A stretch of DNA of 64,000 bases from Chloroflexota bacterium (GCA_020161935.1 JAIUNI010000001.1:1674001-1738000); one strand, 5' to 3'; counted from the stretch's first letter, positions 10,851 to 19,389 are shown. Notes: a model not told the origin generated them from the sequence alone. Numbers and translations are program-made.

Positions 10851-10936
10851 CGAGTCACCGGCTATCAGTCGCCAGTCTCCAGTTAAAGACAAAAGCAAAT
10901 CGCCAAGAAGCCAAGAACGACGGAGAACGCCAAGGG
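10851..10936. repeat. Phased degenerate repeats (7-mer, then 9-mer)
   Basis: A run of AGTC-centred heptamers (ATCAGTC, GCCAGTC, TCCAGTT) is followed by GCCAAG-based nonamers (CGCCAAGAA, CGGAGAACGCCAAGG). It resembles the short tandemly repeated heptamers known from filamentous cyanobacteria. No coding signal. Confidence 0.6.
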
Positions 10937-10937
10937 T

Positions 10938-11007
10938 CATTTATGGTTGACGGCTAACCGTTTGTGGCGGCAGTGGCGGCGGCGGCGGCGCTATACCGCC
11001 ATAAATG
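10938..11007. repeat. Imperfect cruciform with GGC-rich core
   Basis: The ends CATTTATGG (10938-10946) and CCATAAATG (10999-11007) are a perfect 9-base inverted repeat. The interior contains GGTT/AACC and a (GGC)n run that can pair with ACCGCC. It looks like a small palindromic mobile or structural element; no terminal duplication was identified. Confidence 0.4.
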
Positions 11008-11102
11008 TTTGAAATGTTGAGAAAATTAGAAAAGTTGCAGTTGTTATTCCTCGTTTTTGTCACAAATGTCGTCAGTGTCGTCAATGTCAGAACTGTCATT
11101 CA
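11003..11102. repeat. Nonamer-phased degenerate repeats
   Basis: Two blocks are visible. One is of the TGTTTGAAA/TGTTGAGAA type (about 11003-11040). The other is TGTCGTCAG, TGTCGTCAA, TGTCAGAAC, TGTCATTCA (11067-11102). Each unit is 9 bases. Confidence 0.55.
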
Positions 11103-11163
11103 TATCAATTTTATTTGCAGCGACGAAGGGATGGTTCGCTGCTGCAATGTTTGCTGCAAAAGG

Positions 11164-11260
11164 CAGTCTTTAGTCGATAGTCAACAGTCGTTAGTCAAAG
11201 GCAGAAGGCCAATATGCGGAAAAAGCAGCAAATTCTGCAAAAGCGGCAAATGCGAACGTG
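11164..11260. repeat. Heptamer and nonamer degenerate repeats
   Basis: AGTCGAT, AGTCAAC, AGTCGTT, AGTCAAA form a 7-base-phased block (about 11172-11199). A 9-base block follows (GCGGAAAAA, GCAGCAAAT, TCTGCAAAA, GCGGCAAAT; about 11216-11251). Confidence 0.6.
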
Positions 11261-11445
11261 ATTTTTTGGCGATTCGGCGGCTGGCACGGCTGGTTTCGCG
11301 GCTATAGTTGGCAAAGGGTCTGCTGCCGCCAAGATTGCCAATCGCCGGTTGATACGAATGCTTTTACCACAAAGAAGACAAAGATCAATTCATAGAACAA
11401 GGGTGGTGGTTACAAAGTAAGTGGTATGTGTGAAACGGTGGCGCA

Positions 11446-11469
11446 GACGAGATGTATCTCGTCCCTACA
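11446..11469. repeat. Small hairpin ending in CCCTACA, copy 1
   Basis: A perfect 8-bp stem, GACGAGAT/ATCTCGTC, with a two-base gap is followed directly by CCCTACA. Two further hairpins with the same 3' tag lie at 12335 and 12391. Confidence 0.55.
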
Positions 11470-11621
11470 CGATGGATTCTGTTTGTGTTAGAGCAATGAT
11501 TTATCACTTACCATATGACCACTACCTAGAACAAGAATAGAACAAAAGGACTAAAATGTCAAGTTGGAATCGGGTTTGAAAGTAGCTGTAAAATGGTTAG
11601 GTTGTAAAAAGGAGGCGAGCG

Positions 11622-12248
11622 ATGTACGAGGATGTCATTCAAACGTTACGGCAGGCATATGACCGATATGCCGCAGAGCGTGACCAGCACGGGATTGAAA
11701 GTTGGAAGGTTGCAGAGCGGCAGCAGTTCCTCGAGCTGCTGCAAGCGGCAGGCAAAGAACGGCTGCTGGAAATTGGCGCTGGTCCGGGGCGGGACAGTAA
11801 GTTTTTCCAAGATCACGGGCTGAAAGTGACCTGCACCGATTTATCGCCGGAGATGGTGGATTTGTGCCGCGCGAAAGGGTTAGATGCACACGTGATGGAC
11901 TTTCTCCATTTGGATTTCCCAGATAAGAGTTTTGACGCGGTGTATGCGCTGAACTGCCTGCTGCATGTGCCGAAAGGCGATTTGGCGAAGGTGCTCGCCA
12001 ACATCGAGCGGTTATTGAAGCCCAACGGATTGTTTTTCATGGGTGTTTACGGCGGACATGAATTCGATGGGATATGGCCGCTCGACCATTACGAGCCGAA
12101 GCGTTACTTCGCGTTTTATACGGATGAGCAGATCAAAGCGATTGTCTCGGATTATTTTGACGTGATTTATTTCAAGTCGATTGAACTGGAAGATGGTAAT
12201 GAGCATCACTTCCAGTCGATGATTTTGCGGCGACATGTGTCAGCGTAA
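11622..12248 (+). CDS. Class I SAM-dependent methyltransferase
   Basis: A 208-residue cytoplasmic methyltransferase. Motif I (LLEIGAGPGRDS, residues about 48-59) binds SAM. CTDLSPEMVDLCRAKG (motif II) and a DFLHLDFPDKSFDAVYALNCLLHVP-type motif IV/V region follow; the last is an acidic stretch typical of small-molecule methyltransferases of the UbiE/Methyltransf_11 group. The substrate cannot be told from sequence. It stands alone between repeat-rich spacers with its own strong AAAGGAGG ribosome site, and converges with the nucleoside hydrolase. Confidence 0.85.
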   Translation: MYEDVIQTLRQAYDRYAAERDQHGIESWKVAERQQFLELLQAAGKERLLEIGAGPGRDSKFFQDHGLKVTCTDLSPEMVDLCRAKGLDAHVMDFLHLDFPDKSFDAVYALNCLLHVPKGDLAKVLANIERLLKPNGLFFMGVYGGHEFDGIWPLDHYEPKRYFAFYTDEQIKAIVSDYFDVIYFKSIELEDGNEHHFQSMILRRHVSA

Positions 12249-12334
12249 AGTTGGGAGTGGAGACAGATGGTAGCGTTTCAGCCCCTCCCCTACAAATACG
12301 CCGACCATCAAAATTTTTTTGGGTATTTTACGGC

Positions 12335-12359
12335 GGACAGCCTGTCTGCTGTCCCTACA
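12335..12359. repeat. Small hairpin ending in CCCTACA, copy 2
   Basis: GGACAGC/GCTGTCC stem with a 6-base loop, with CCCTACA at its 3' side. It lies in the 213-base spacer between two convergent genes, so it could also act as a terminator. Another CCCTACA without a clear stem is at 12289-12295. Confidence 0.5.
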
Positions 12360-12390
12360 AACGTGGTGATGAAGGCGGTTGGTGATTGGA

Positions 12391-12415
12391 GGCACACAGC
12401 CGTGTTGCCCCTACA
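12391..12415. repeat. Small hairpin ending in CCCTACA, copy 3
   Basis: GGCACAC pairs with GTGTTGCC with one bulged base, and CCCTACA follows. Third member of the same family within 1 kb. Confidence 0.45.
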
Positions 12416-12461
12416 GGTGTAGAGAGATTTGAGCGCGGTGGCGCGGACGCGATGATGGTGT

Positions 12462-13412
12462 TTATGGTGGGGCGACGCGGTTGAGTTCGAGTTCAATGGT
12501 GCGAGCCGAGTCAATGCCGGTGCAGACATTGACGGCAGAACGGTTGTGCCACGCGACGGCGTTGGGATTCGGACGGAGATAAGGCCATGTTTTACCGCGA
12601 CTAAACCCCTGTGTTTCAACGCGAATAGGCCACTGCTTAACTGTGAAAGCGTCCGGCATGAGCAAATAGGCGATGGCGGTTGAGTCGTGGACGAGCAAGC
12701 CGCTGACCCCATTTACCCGTTTACTGAAGTCATGATAAAGGGGGTTGATACGGGCGATATGCTGTGCCATCGGGCTAGAGGACTGGGCGTAACGCTGAAG
12801 ATGCTGCTCGGTCATGCTGGCTTTGGTGGTGACATCGAGGCCAACCATCGTGACTGACCAATCCGCGCCGAAAACGACATCGGCGGCTTCGGGGTCGTCG
12901 TGAATATTGGCTTCGGCGGCGGGTGTGGCATTGCCGGGAACGAGGGCGTTTCCACCCATGAGGACGACCTGCTTCACATTTTGGGCGATACGCGGTTCGA
13001 GGCGTAAGGCTAAGGCGATATTGGTCAGCGGGCCGATGGGAACGAGCGTAATTTCGCCGGGGGCGGACATGATCTGCTCGACGATAAACTCGGCAGCGGT
13101 TTGGGTGATAGCCGTGGTGGTGGGCGGCGGCAGGTGGATATTGCCCTGCCCATCGTCACCGTGAATAAAGGTGGGCGGGTTGGTATACGTACCAGCGAGG
13201 GGGTTGGCTGCGCCTTCGGCAACCGGAATATCGGTACGTCCGGCGATTTCGAGCAAGCGGAGAGCGTTGGTGACGGCAAGATCAACATGGACGTTGCCAA
13301 ACACGGCGGTGAGACCGATGACTTCGAGTTCGGGTGAGTTGAGGGCAAAGAAGATTGCCATGGAGTCATCAATACCGGGGTCGGTGTCGATGATGATTTT
13401 CTGTGGGGGCAT
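12462..13412 (-). CDS. Inosine-uridine-preferring nucleoside hydrolase family protein
   Basis: Hydrolyses the N-glycosidic bond of ribonucleosides to give base and ribose, a salvage function. The 316-residue protein starts with the calcium-binding signature DTDPGIDD (residues 9-16). It has a MGGNALVPGNATPAAEANIH-like central block, DPEAADVVF, and the C-terminal VHDSTAIAYL with the family His-Asp pair. GAGG precedes the ATG. Base preference cannot be judged. Transcribed alone, leftward, between repeat-rich spacers. Confidence 0.92.
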   Translation of the reverse strand: MPPQKIIIDTDPGIDDSMAIFFALNSPELEVIGLTAVFGNVHVDLAVTNALRLLEIAGRTDIPVAEGAANPLAGTYTNPPTFIHGDDGQGNIHLPPPTTTAITQTAAEFIVEQIMSAPGEITLVPIGPLTNIALALRLEPRIAQNVKQVVLMGGNALVPGNATPAAEANIHDDPEAADVVFGADWSVTMVGLDVTTKASMTEQHLQRYAQSSSPMAQHIARINPLYHDFSKRVNGVSGLLVHDSTAIAYLLMPDAFTVKQWPIRVETQGFSRGKTWPYLRPNPNAVAWHNRSAVNVCTGIDSARTIELELNRVAPP

Positions 13413-13456
13413 AAGACCTCAGTTGATGGTTAGTGCGACGTGGGAATTATGACAGA

Positions 13457-13620
13457 GAAGGCGTTAACCGCCAAGTCGCCAAGAACGCCAAGAAAAGAAG
13501 AGGTTTAACGCAAAGGCGCGAAGGGGCAAAGGGCGCAAAGAGTTTTTAACACAGAGGCACTATGACTCAAAGGCACAGAGAAGATTGAACCGCAGAGGCG
13601 CGGAGAACGCAGAGTTTCAA
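13457..13620. repeat. Nonamer repeats of the CGCCAAG and CAGAGGCAC types
   Basis: Three phased GCCAAG units (CGCCAAGTCGCCAAGAACG) are followed by CGCAAAGGCGCGAAGGGGC-like units, then CACAGAGGCAC and CGCAGAGGCGCGGAG units. The same two motifs recur at 49560-49650. Confidence 0.65.
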
Positions 13621-13632
13621 GGCGGAGGGGGA

Positions 13633-13683
13633 TTAACCCCTAACCCCAGCCCTTCCCCCGTAGTAACAGGGGAAGGGAGTTAA
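13633..13683. repeat. CCCTTCCCC/GGGGAAGGG hairpin element
   Basis: An outer TTAAC/GTTAA pair surrounds a perfect 9-bp stem (13650-13658 with 13669-13677) and a GTAGTAACA loop. It lies just past the GH3 stop and may end that operon, though no T-run follows. A diverged relative is at 20731-20757. Confidence 0.5.
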
Positions 13684-13728
13684 GGCCGTTCTCTATAATG
13701 CTTATGGTTGGGATTAGAGACTAACAGG

Positions 13729-16095
13729 TTAGGTTACGGATGCGGGAGTGAAGTAGATCTGATCCACAGGAGTGGGGCTGCCAGTGATGGTGAAGGAACC
13801 GTTTAAGCGGATGTCGTCCGAGGCTGCACCAATCATCACCGAGATTGAACCGGGTTCGACGGCATAACGCATGTCGCGGTCGTAGAAGGCCAAGTGGCGC
13901 ACATCGAGAGCGAAGGTGACGGTTTTTTCCTCACCGGGCTGTAGGGTGACACGTTTGAACCCTTTGAGTTCCTTCACCGGACGGGTAACGGAGGCGATGG
14001 GGTCGTTGAGGTACAACTGTACAACTTCATCCCCCGCAACTTCACCGCAGTTTTTGACGGTTACGCGAATATCCAGTGTATCGGTCGCGGTCACTTGATC
14101 GGCGCTGATGTTGAGGCTAGAGTACTCAAAGCGGGTGTAGCTGAGGCCATGCCCAAAGGCAAACAGCGGCCTAGTGGTCATGTCTTCATATGTCCCCTGC
14201 CAATGACTGCGACCGCCGGAGGGTTTGTGGTTGTAGTAGAGCGGTACCTGCCCGACATGACGTGGGACGGACACAGGGAGCTTGCCACCGGGGTTGACCG
14301 CGCCGAAAAGAATATCAGCGATGGCAGCACCGCCTTCTTGAGCGGGTAACCACGCTTCGAACACGGCAGGTACATGGTCGGCAATCCACTGGATGGCGTA
14401 TGGGCGACCGGTCAGCAGGACAACGACGGTTGGCGTACCGCTGGCAACGACGGCTTCCACCAACTGCTGCTGGACACCGGGGAGGATGAGGGTGGCGCTA
14501 TCGTGGGATTCGCCGCAGGTGCAGCCGCGCGCGAGACCGGATTTATCGCCGACGACGACAACGGCAACCCCGGCATTTCGGGCGGCCTCGACAGCAGCCG
14601 CAAAGCCGGATGTGTCGCTGCCAGTGGTCGTACAGCCCTGCGCGTAGTGGATTTGCGTATCGGGCGACACGGCAGCACGGATACCCGCGAGAACGGTTGT
14701 GGACTTGGGGAAGTGATCTGTCCAATCGAAGGTACGGGCTTTTTCGGGTGGGGTGGGTGCGCCGAGGCTGACATCGGGGTCGAAGTTGCCTTCGAGGTGA
14801 GCGGGATAGTGATAATCGCCTTGCAGCAAGCGGACGCTATCGGCGCTGGGGCCGATGACGGCGATGGACTTGAGCGCGGGGTTGAGGGGCAAGAGCGAAC
14901 CCTCATTTTTGAGCAGGACAATGGACTTCTGCGCGAGGGTGCGGGAGAGTTGAAGCTGATCGGGGGTGTTGTAAACCTCAATGGCTTTCCCGGCATCGAC
15001 ATACGGATTTTCAAATAAGCCTAGCTGGAACTTTAGCTTAAGGACACGCTGCACCGATGCGTCGATGAGGGCGGTATCAATTTGCCCAGCGGCGAGGGCA
15101 TCGAGCAGCGGCTGACCGTAGCAATCGACACCGGGAAGCTCGACATCTATGCCCGCTTGCAAGCCCAACACGGCAGCATCCTGCTTGGTAGCAGCGATTT
15201 TGTGATACTGGACGAACATATTGATGGTGAAATAGTCGGAGGCGACCACACCGTCGAAGCCAAGTTCGCCGCGCAGCAGATCCACCATGAGGGCGCGGGA
15301 ACTGCCAACAGGGACACCATCATGCTCGTGGTAGGCATTCATGAAAGTGGCGATATTCGCGCTTTCGAGGGCGGCTTTGAAGGGCGTGAGAAAGACTTCG
15401 CGGAGTTCACGGTCGGGGATGTGGGCGGGTGCCCAATTCATCCCGGCTTCGGAGGCGGAATGTCCGAGGAAGTGCTTGGCGGTAGCCGCGATGCCCTGCT
15501 TCCAGTCGGGGGATTGGAGGCCGCTGACATACGCCGCACCGATGGCGCTAATGAGGAACGGGTCTTCGCCGTAGGTTTCCTCGATGCGCCCCCAACGCGG
15601 GTCACGCGAGACATCAAAGACGGGGGCGAGGGAATTGTGCGCGCCGACTGCCCGCATCTGCTGACGAATGACATCCGCCATTTGATACACCAAGTCCGGT
15701 TCCCACATGGCGGCGAGGCCGATGGCCTGCGGGAAGGTGGTTGCCTCGCGCCCCAAGTAGCCGGCGCAGCTTTCCTCATGGACGATGGCCGGGATGCCCA
15801 AGCGGGTTTGCGCGACGAGGAAGCGCTGAACGGTATTGGCGAGGTGAGCGCTTTTAACCGGCGGCAAGAGCGCACCCCCGCCGACCCGCGAGATATGCCC
15901 TACGCCATTGGGGATACGACCCGCCGCTTTGGTGGGCGAAAACTGCCGTTCATCCTGTTCGGTTTCGATGATCTCGTTGATCCATATACCCCAGAGTTGA
16001 GCGACTTTTTCTTCGATGGTCATTTCCGCCAGCAGATGGCGAACGCGATCTTCCACAGAGAGTGTGTGATCGTGGTAAGCATGTTTAGTCGTCAT
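13729..16095 (-). CDS. Glycoside hydrolase family 3, beta-glucosidase/beta-xylosidase type
   Basis: A 788-residue GH3 enzyme with no signal peptide, so probably cytoplasmic, acting on imported oligosaccharides. Order: (alpha/beta)8 domain with VHEESCAGYLG, DPRWGR and KHFLGH; nucleophile Asp287 in GVVASDYF; alpha/beta sandwich domain with LLKNEGSLLPL and VGDKSGLARG; C-terminal fibronectin-III-like domain. The conserved SDW is SDY here. It lies 15 bases past the permease gene as the last gene of the LacI-controlled sugar operon, which argues for a disaccharide or short beta-glycan. Exact linkage is unknown. Confidence 0.93.
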   Translation of the reverse strand: MTTKHAYHDHTLSVEDRVRHLLAEMTIEEKVAQLWGIWINEIIETEQDERQFSPTKAAGRIPNGVGHISRVGGGALLPPVKSAHLANTVQRFLVAQTRLGIPAIVHEESCAGYLGREATTFPQAIGLAAMWEPDLVYQMADVIRQQMRAVGAHNSLAPVFDVSRDPRWGRIEETYGEDPFLISAIGAAYVSGLQSPDWKQGIAATAKHFLGHSASEAGMNWAPAHIPDRELREVFLTPFKAALESANIATFMNAYHEHDGVPVGSSRALMVDLLRGELGFDGVVASDYFTINMFVQYHKIAATKQDAAVLGLQAGIDVELPGVDCYGQPLLDALAAGQIDTALIDASVQRVLKLKFQLGLFENPYVDAGKAIEVYNTPDQLQLSRTLAQKSIVLLKNEGSLLPLNPALKSIAVIGPSADSVRLLQGDYHYPAHLEGNFDPDVSLGAPTPPEKARTFDWTDHFPKSTTVLAGIRAAVSPDTQIHYAQGCTTTGSDTSGFAAAVEAARNAGVAVVVVGDKSGLARGCTCGESHDSATLILPGVQQQLVEAVVASGTPTVVVLLTGRPYAIQWIADHVPAVFEAWLPAQEGGAAIADILFGAVNPGGKLPVSVPRHVGQVPLYYNHKPSGGRSHWQGTYEDMTTRPLFAFGHGLSYTRFEYSSLNISADQVTATDTLDIRVTVKNCGEVAGDEVVQLYLNDPIASVTRPVKELKGFKRVTLQPGEEKTVTFALDVRHLAFYDRDMRYAVEPGSISVMIGAASDDIRLNGSFTITGSPTPVDQIYFTPASVT

Positions 16096-16110
16096 ATCGA
16101 AACCTTTGAT

Positions 16111-16980
16111 TTAACCTTTGATTTCGCCACCTGTTAGGCCAGTAACAATGTAGCGCTGTGTGAGTAAGTAGAATGCAACAGCCGGAACGATGAGCAGACT
16201 TACGAAGGCCATCACCCGCCCCCAATCGGTGGCGTACTGCCCCTGAAACTGCATGATACCGAGGGTCAGAGGCCAGCGTTTTTCATCGTTGAGGATGAGC
16301 AGCGGGAGGAAGTATTCGTTCCATGCTTTGATCGTTTCGAGCACGAAGATCGCGCCGAGGGCAGGACGCGCCAACGGCAGCAGGATATACCAGAAAAAGC
16401 CGAGCGTATCGCAGCCGTCGATATAGGCCGCGTCTTCCAGTTCCACGGGAATGGCACGGAAGAAGCCGCGCAAGATAAGGGTCGCGCCGGGGATGCCGAA
16501 AGCAACCAGCGGCAAGATCACGCCGAAGTAACTATCGAGCAAGCCCATCTGGCGGACTTGAATGTAGACGGGCAAGAAGGCGATGGTGATGGGGAACAAG
16601 AGGCCGAGGGTGAAGAAGTTAAAGAGCAGATCACGACCGGGAAAATCCAAACGACTGAAGATGAAGGCGAGCAGACTGGAAAAGGTGACGGTGAGAATGG
16701 TGTCACCGGCGACGATGATGCTGCTATTGGCAAGCTGCTGCCAGAAGCTGGAGTTGACGAGAATATCGGTGTAGTTTTCCCAGCGAAAGACCTGCGGAAT
16801 GCCAAACGGCGACTGGAACAACTCACCCGTGTTTTTAAAGCCACCCAACACGGCAGTAATGACGGGCGCGAGGACGATAAACGAGAGCAGCACCAAAACG
16901 GCGTACTTCAGGAAGCTCCACCATAAGTCGATTGGACTCATTTTGGGTTTGGTTGTGCGCGACGGTAAAGTGGTCATCAT
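16111..16980 (-). CDS. Carbohydrate ABC transporter permease, MalG type
   Basis: Inner-membrane subunit of a CUT1 sugar importer, 289 residues with about six membrane helices. The EAA loop, which contacts the ATPase, reads ELEDAAYIDGCDTLGFFWYI, close to the MalG consensus with a Cys replacing the usual Ala. It pairs with the MalF-type gene upstream. No ATP-binding gene is present in the operon; CUT1 systems often share one ATPase encoded elsewhere. Confidence 0.93.
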   Translation of the reverse strand: MMTTLPSRTTKPKMSPIDLWWSFLKYAVLVLLSFIVLAPVITAVLGGFKNTGELFQSPFGIPQVFRWENYTDILVNSSFWQQLANSSIIVAGDTILTVTFSSLLAFIFSRLDFPGRDLLFNFFTLGLLFPITIAFLPVYIQVRQMGLLDSYFGVILPLVAFGIPGATLILRGFFRAIPVELEDAAYIDGCDTLGFFWYILLPLARPALGAIFVLETIKAWNEYFLPLLILNDEKRWPLTLGIMQFQGQYATDWGRVMAFVSLLIVPAVAFYLLTQRYIVTGLTGGEIKG

Positions 16981-16995
16981 ATCACTCGGTTGTAA

Positions 16996-17943
16996 CTAGC
17001 TGACCCGACCGGCGTAGTCCCGACGCAACAGCGTGCGCTGGTAGCCGACGGAGAAGATCAGCGAAATGACAAATAGGATGACGGCTACAGTCGAACCATA
17101 GCCCAAGTTGAAGCGGACGATGCCGAACTTATACATATAGGTTGCGGCGAGTTCGCTGGCGCTGACCGGCCCGCCATTGGTTAGAACCCATGTGATGGCG
17201 AACTGGTTGAGCGAGCCTAAGACCGAGAGGAAGACGGTCAGGCGGATGGTCGGCCCCATCATGGGGATGGTGATATAGCGGAGAACGCCCCACTCGGTTG
17301 CGCCGTCGATACGCGCCGCGTCTTCGATTTCTTCGGAGACCTGCTGCAAGCCCGCCATGTAGAGGATCATCTGGAGGCCGAAGTACTTCCATGTGATGAC
17401 GGCAAATACGGCGAACAGGACGGTGTTGGTATCGGCAAGGAGGGTGGCGGGTTGGTAGTTGGGGATGAGCGCACCCAAGATGATGTTGACGAGGCCGTTC
17501 TTGTGATACACATACGTCCAGATAATAGCGGTGATGATCTCGGAAAAGACATAGGGGAGGAAGAAGATGGTACGGAACAGCATCCGCCCTTTCAGCTTGC
17601 GACCAACGGCAATTGCCAGCAGCAAGGCACTGGGTAACTGGATGACCAACGACAGCACGACGATGACGATGCTATGCTGAAGGGCAAGTTGAAAGATATT
17701 GTGATTGAGCACCAAGCCGTAATTATCAAGGCCACGAAAGTCGGTGGCGGGGCCGAGGCCATTCCATTTAAAAAGACTGTAATAAACGGCCTGTATCATC
17801 GGCAATATCAAAAAAAGGAAATATATGATGGCACCGGGGAGGATAAACGCCCCGATAATTAGCCACTGTTTGATGCCCTGCCGCTGACGCGGTTCAGTCC
17901 GGCGTTCTGCGCGAGGTAAGACGCGCGTTCGAATTGCACCCAC
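16996..17943 (-). CDS. Carbohydrate ABC transporter permease, MalF type
   Basis: A 315-residue inner-membrane permease with six predicted helices and the EAA loop EIEDAARIDGATEWGVLRYI. The first helix follows an arginine-rich cytoplasmic start. The start codon is GTG (17943), since no in-frame ATG precedes the conserved part; GAGGG lies upstream. Works with the MalG partner and the binding protein upstream. A large hairpin separates it from the binding-protein gene. Confidence 0.92.
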   Translation of the reverse strand: MGAIRTRVLPRAERRTEPRQRQGIKQWLIIGAFILPGAIIYFLFLILPMIQAVYYSLFKWNGLGPATDFRGLDNYGLVLNHNIFQLALQHSIVIVVLSLVIQLPSALLLAIAVGRKLKGRMLFRTIFFLPYVFSEIITAIIWTYVYHKNGLVNIILGALIPNYQPATLLADTNTVLFAVFAVITWKYFGLQMILYMAGLQQVSEEIEDAARIDGATEWGVLRYITIPMMGPTIRLTVFLSVLGSLNQFAITWVLTNGGPVSASELAATYMYKFGIVRFNLGYGSTVAVILFVISLIFSVGYQRTLLRRDYAGRVS

Positions 17944-18023
17944 GATAAAGCCCTCACTCTGCCAAGCCTAAAAGAACCGGTTAGCAGCTTGTAGTAGACG
18001 GTGACTATGAGTATCTTTAATAG

Positions 18024-18091
18024 GGGTTAGTGAGGTGTGGAGATTGGACAAGTCATTGCCCAATGCCGCCCATCTCCACACCCGCTAACCC
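18024..18091 (-). terminator. Intra-operon hairpin after the sugar-binding-protein gene
   Basis: Read leftward, a 7-bp arm (GGGTTAG/CTAACCC) and a 10-bp arm (GTGTGGAGAT/ATCTCCACAC) form a long stem six bases past the stop. No T-run follows, so mRNA protection or partial attenuation is more likely than full termination. Confidence 0.6.
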
Positions 18092-18096
18092 GACGA

Positions 18097-19389
18097 TTAC
18101 GCGGGCGCTAACTCCATAGCAGCCGCATCTTCTACCTGCTGGGCGGTTTCCTCAGGCGACAACTGACCAGCCGTCAGCCCTTGAACCGCATCCAGCACGG
18201 CCTGAGCAACAGGCGGCGGCAAGAATTGGTCGTAGTAGAGTTGGTAGTACTTGGCGTTGTCACGCGCGGCCAACACGTCAACCAACAGCGGGTCCGTCAC
18301 GAGGTCATTCATGCCGACGACGGTCGGGAGAATGCCGTTGACTTCAACCGCAGCGGCGAGGTTTTCGCGAGTCATGATGAACTTGGCAAATTCGATTGTG
18401 GCATCCGGCGCATCCTTACCGAAGGCAAAGCCATCACCACCGCCGAATACATCCGAGGGATCACCGAGTTGGTCGGGGACAGAGGGGAACGGGAACCAGC
18501 CGAGCGTACCTTCCGGCAAGCCTTCTTTGGTTGCGCTGCTATCCTTCATAACGGCAGGAGCCCACTGCCCCATCAGTTCCATTGCGGCTTCACCGTTGCC
18601 CATATGGGCGGCTTCTTCGGTATAGCCTTCGCCCAAGAACCCATCCTGGAAGGCATTTAGATCAACCAACTGCTTGAACAGTTCACCTGCTTTGACAAAC
18701 GGTGCATCGGCAAATGAACCGGTACGGTTGTAGGCGGCATCAAAAGCGGGTTGACCACCGGCACGAACGGCCAATGAAGCCCACCAGAAATGCCCCGGCC
18801 ACTTATCTTTTTGACCAATGGAGATGGGGGTAATGCCTGCGTCCTGCAACTTCTGGACGGCGGCGAGGAGTTCGTCCCAAGTGGTAGGGGTGGCTTCGAT
18901 GCCGGCCTGCGCGAACAGATCTTTGTTGTACCAGAAGCCAACCGCACCGAAGCTGTAGGGAACACCATAGTATTTACCGTCATTGGTATAAAGGTTCAGC
19001 GCACCCTGCGTGGAGAACGAGTCCCGCCATTCGTTATCGTTGGCGGTCATTTCCAGCGTAATGTCACGCAGGAGACCGGCCTGAGCGAAGTTGGCGAGTA
19101 CGCCACCACCCCAGCTCTGGAACAGGTCGGGGGGACTGCCGGACTGCATCACCGTGGTCAACTTGGCCTTGAAGGCTTCGTTTTCAAGAACGGTGATTTC
19201 GATGGCGACATCGGGGTGAGCGGCGACAAAATCATCCGCGATTTTTTGGAAGAGGGCGGCGGCATTTTCGGCGGTATTGATATGCCACCACTGGATGACG
19301 GTTTTATCTTGCGCGGAGACACCGCTTAAGGAAACGGCGAGGAGGGTAAAAACAAGCATCAGTAAGACTAGGCGTTTGTGCGATCTCAT
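18097..19389 (-). CDS. Sugar ABC transporter substrate-binding protein
   Basis: A 430-residue extracytoplasmic solute-binding protein of family 1 (MalE-like). Residues 1-27 form a signal peptide ending VSAQD with no lipobox cysteine. The mature part has the family features WWHINTAENA, LFQSWGGGVLANFA and the YGVPYSFGAVGFWYN hinge block. AAGGAG precedes the ATG. First structural gene after lacI, followed by both permeases and GH3, so it probably binds a GH3 substrate. Specificity cannot be read from sequence. Confidence 0.93.
   Translation of the reverse strand: MRSHKRLVLLMLVFTLLAVSLSGVSAQDKTVIQWWHINTAENAAALFQKIADDFVAAHPDVAIEITVLENEAFKAKLTTVMQSGSPPDLFQSWGGGVLANFAQAGLLRDITLEMTANDNEWRDSFSTQGALNLYTNDGKYYGVPYSFGAVGFWYNKDLFAQAGIEATPTTWDELLAAVQKLQDAGITPISIGQKDKWPGHFWWASLAVRAGGQPAFDAAYNRTGSFADAPFVKAGELFKQLVDLNAFQDGFLGEGYTEEAAHMGNGEAAMELMGQWAPAVMKDSSATKEGLPEGTLGWFPFPSVPDQLGDPSDVFGGGDGFAFGKDAPDATIEFAKFIMTRENLAAAVEVNGILPTVVGMNDLVTDPLLVDVLAARDNAKYYQLYYDQFLPPPVAQAVLDAVQGLTAGQLSPEETAQQVEDAAAMELAPA

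Larger units (their letters stand above)
10757..11621. other. Long non-coding spacer, repeat-rich
   Basis: These 865 bases lie between the pur operon and the methyltransferase. They hold the pur terminator, several 7- and 9-base-phased degenerate repeats, a GGC-rich cruciform and one hairpin ending in CCCTACA, listed separately. A possible 100-codon frame at 11005-11307 is built from the repeats themselves and was not accepted as a gene. A strong ribosome site (AAAGGAGG) sits just before the gene at 11622. Confidence 0.7.
13413..13728. other. Spacer made of degenerate repeats and a hairpin
   Basis: These 316 bases upstream of the nucleoside hydrolase and downstream of the GH3 gene contain no plausible gene. 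They hold the nonamer repeat block and the CCTTCCCC hairpin listed separately. Confidence 0.75.

Noticed and set aside
10898..10936. Possible CRISPR-like array in the spacer
   Set aside because: Units are 7 or 9 bases, contiguous and degenerate. There are no spacers of constant length and no cas genes.
11005..11307. A 100-codon open frame in the pur/methyltransferase spacer
   Set aside because: It is composed of the phased degenerate repeats, has no ribosome site and shows no recognisable protein features.
11513..11560. AGAACAAGAATAGAACA resembling half of a LexA-type box
   Set aside because: Not palindromic and not next to an SOS gene; more likely another degenerate repeat.
15082..16137. 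A 351-codon open frame antisense to GH3
   Set aside because: Shadow of the GH3 coding strand, which has the catalytic motifs.
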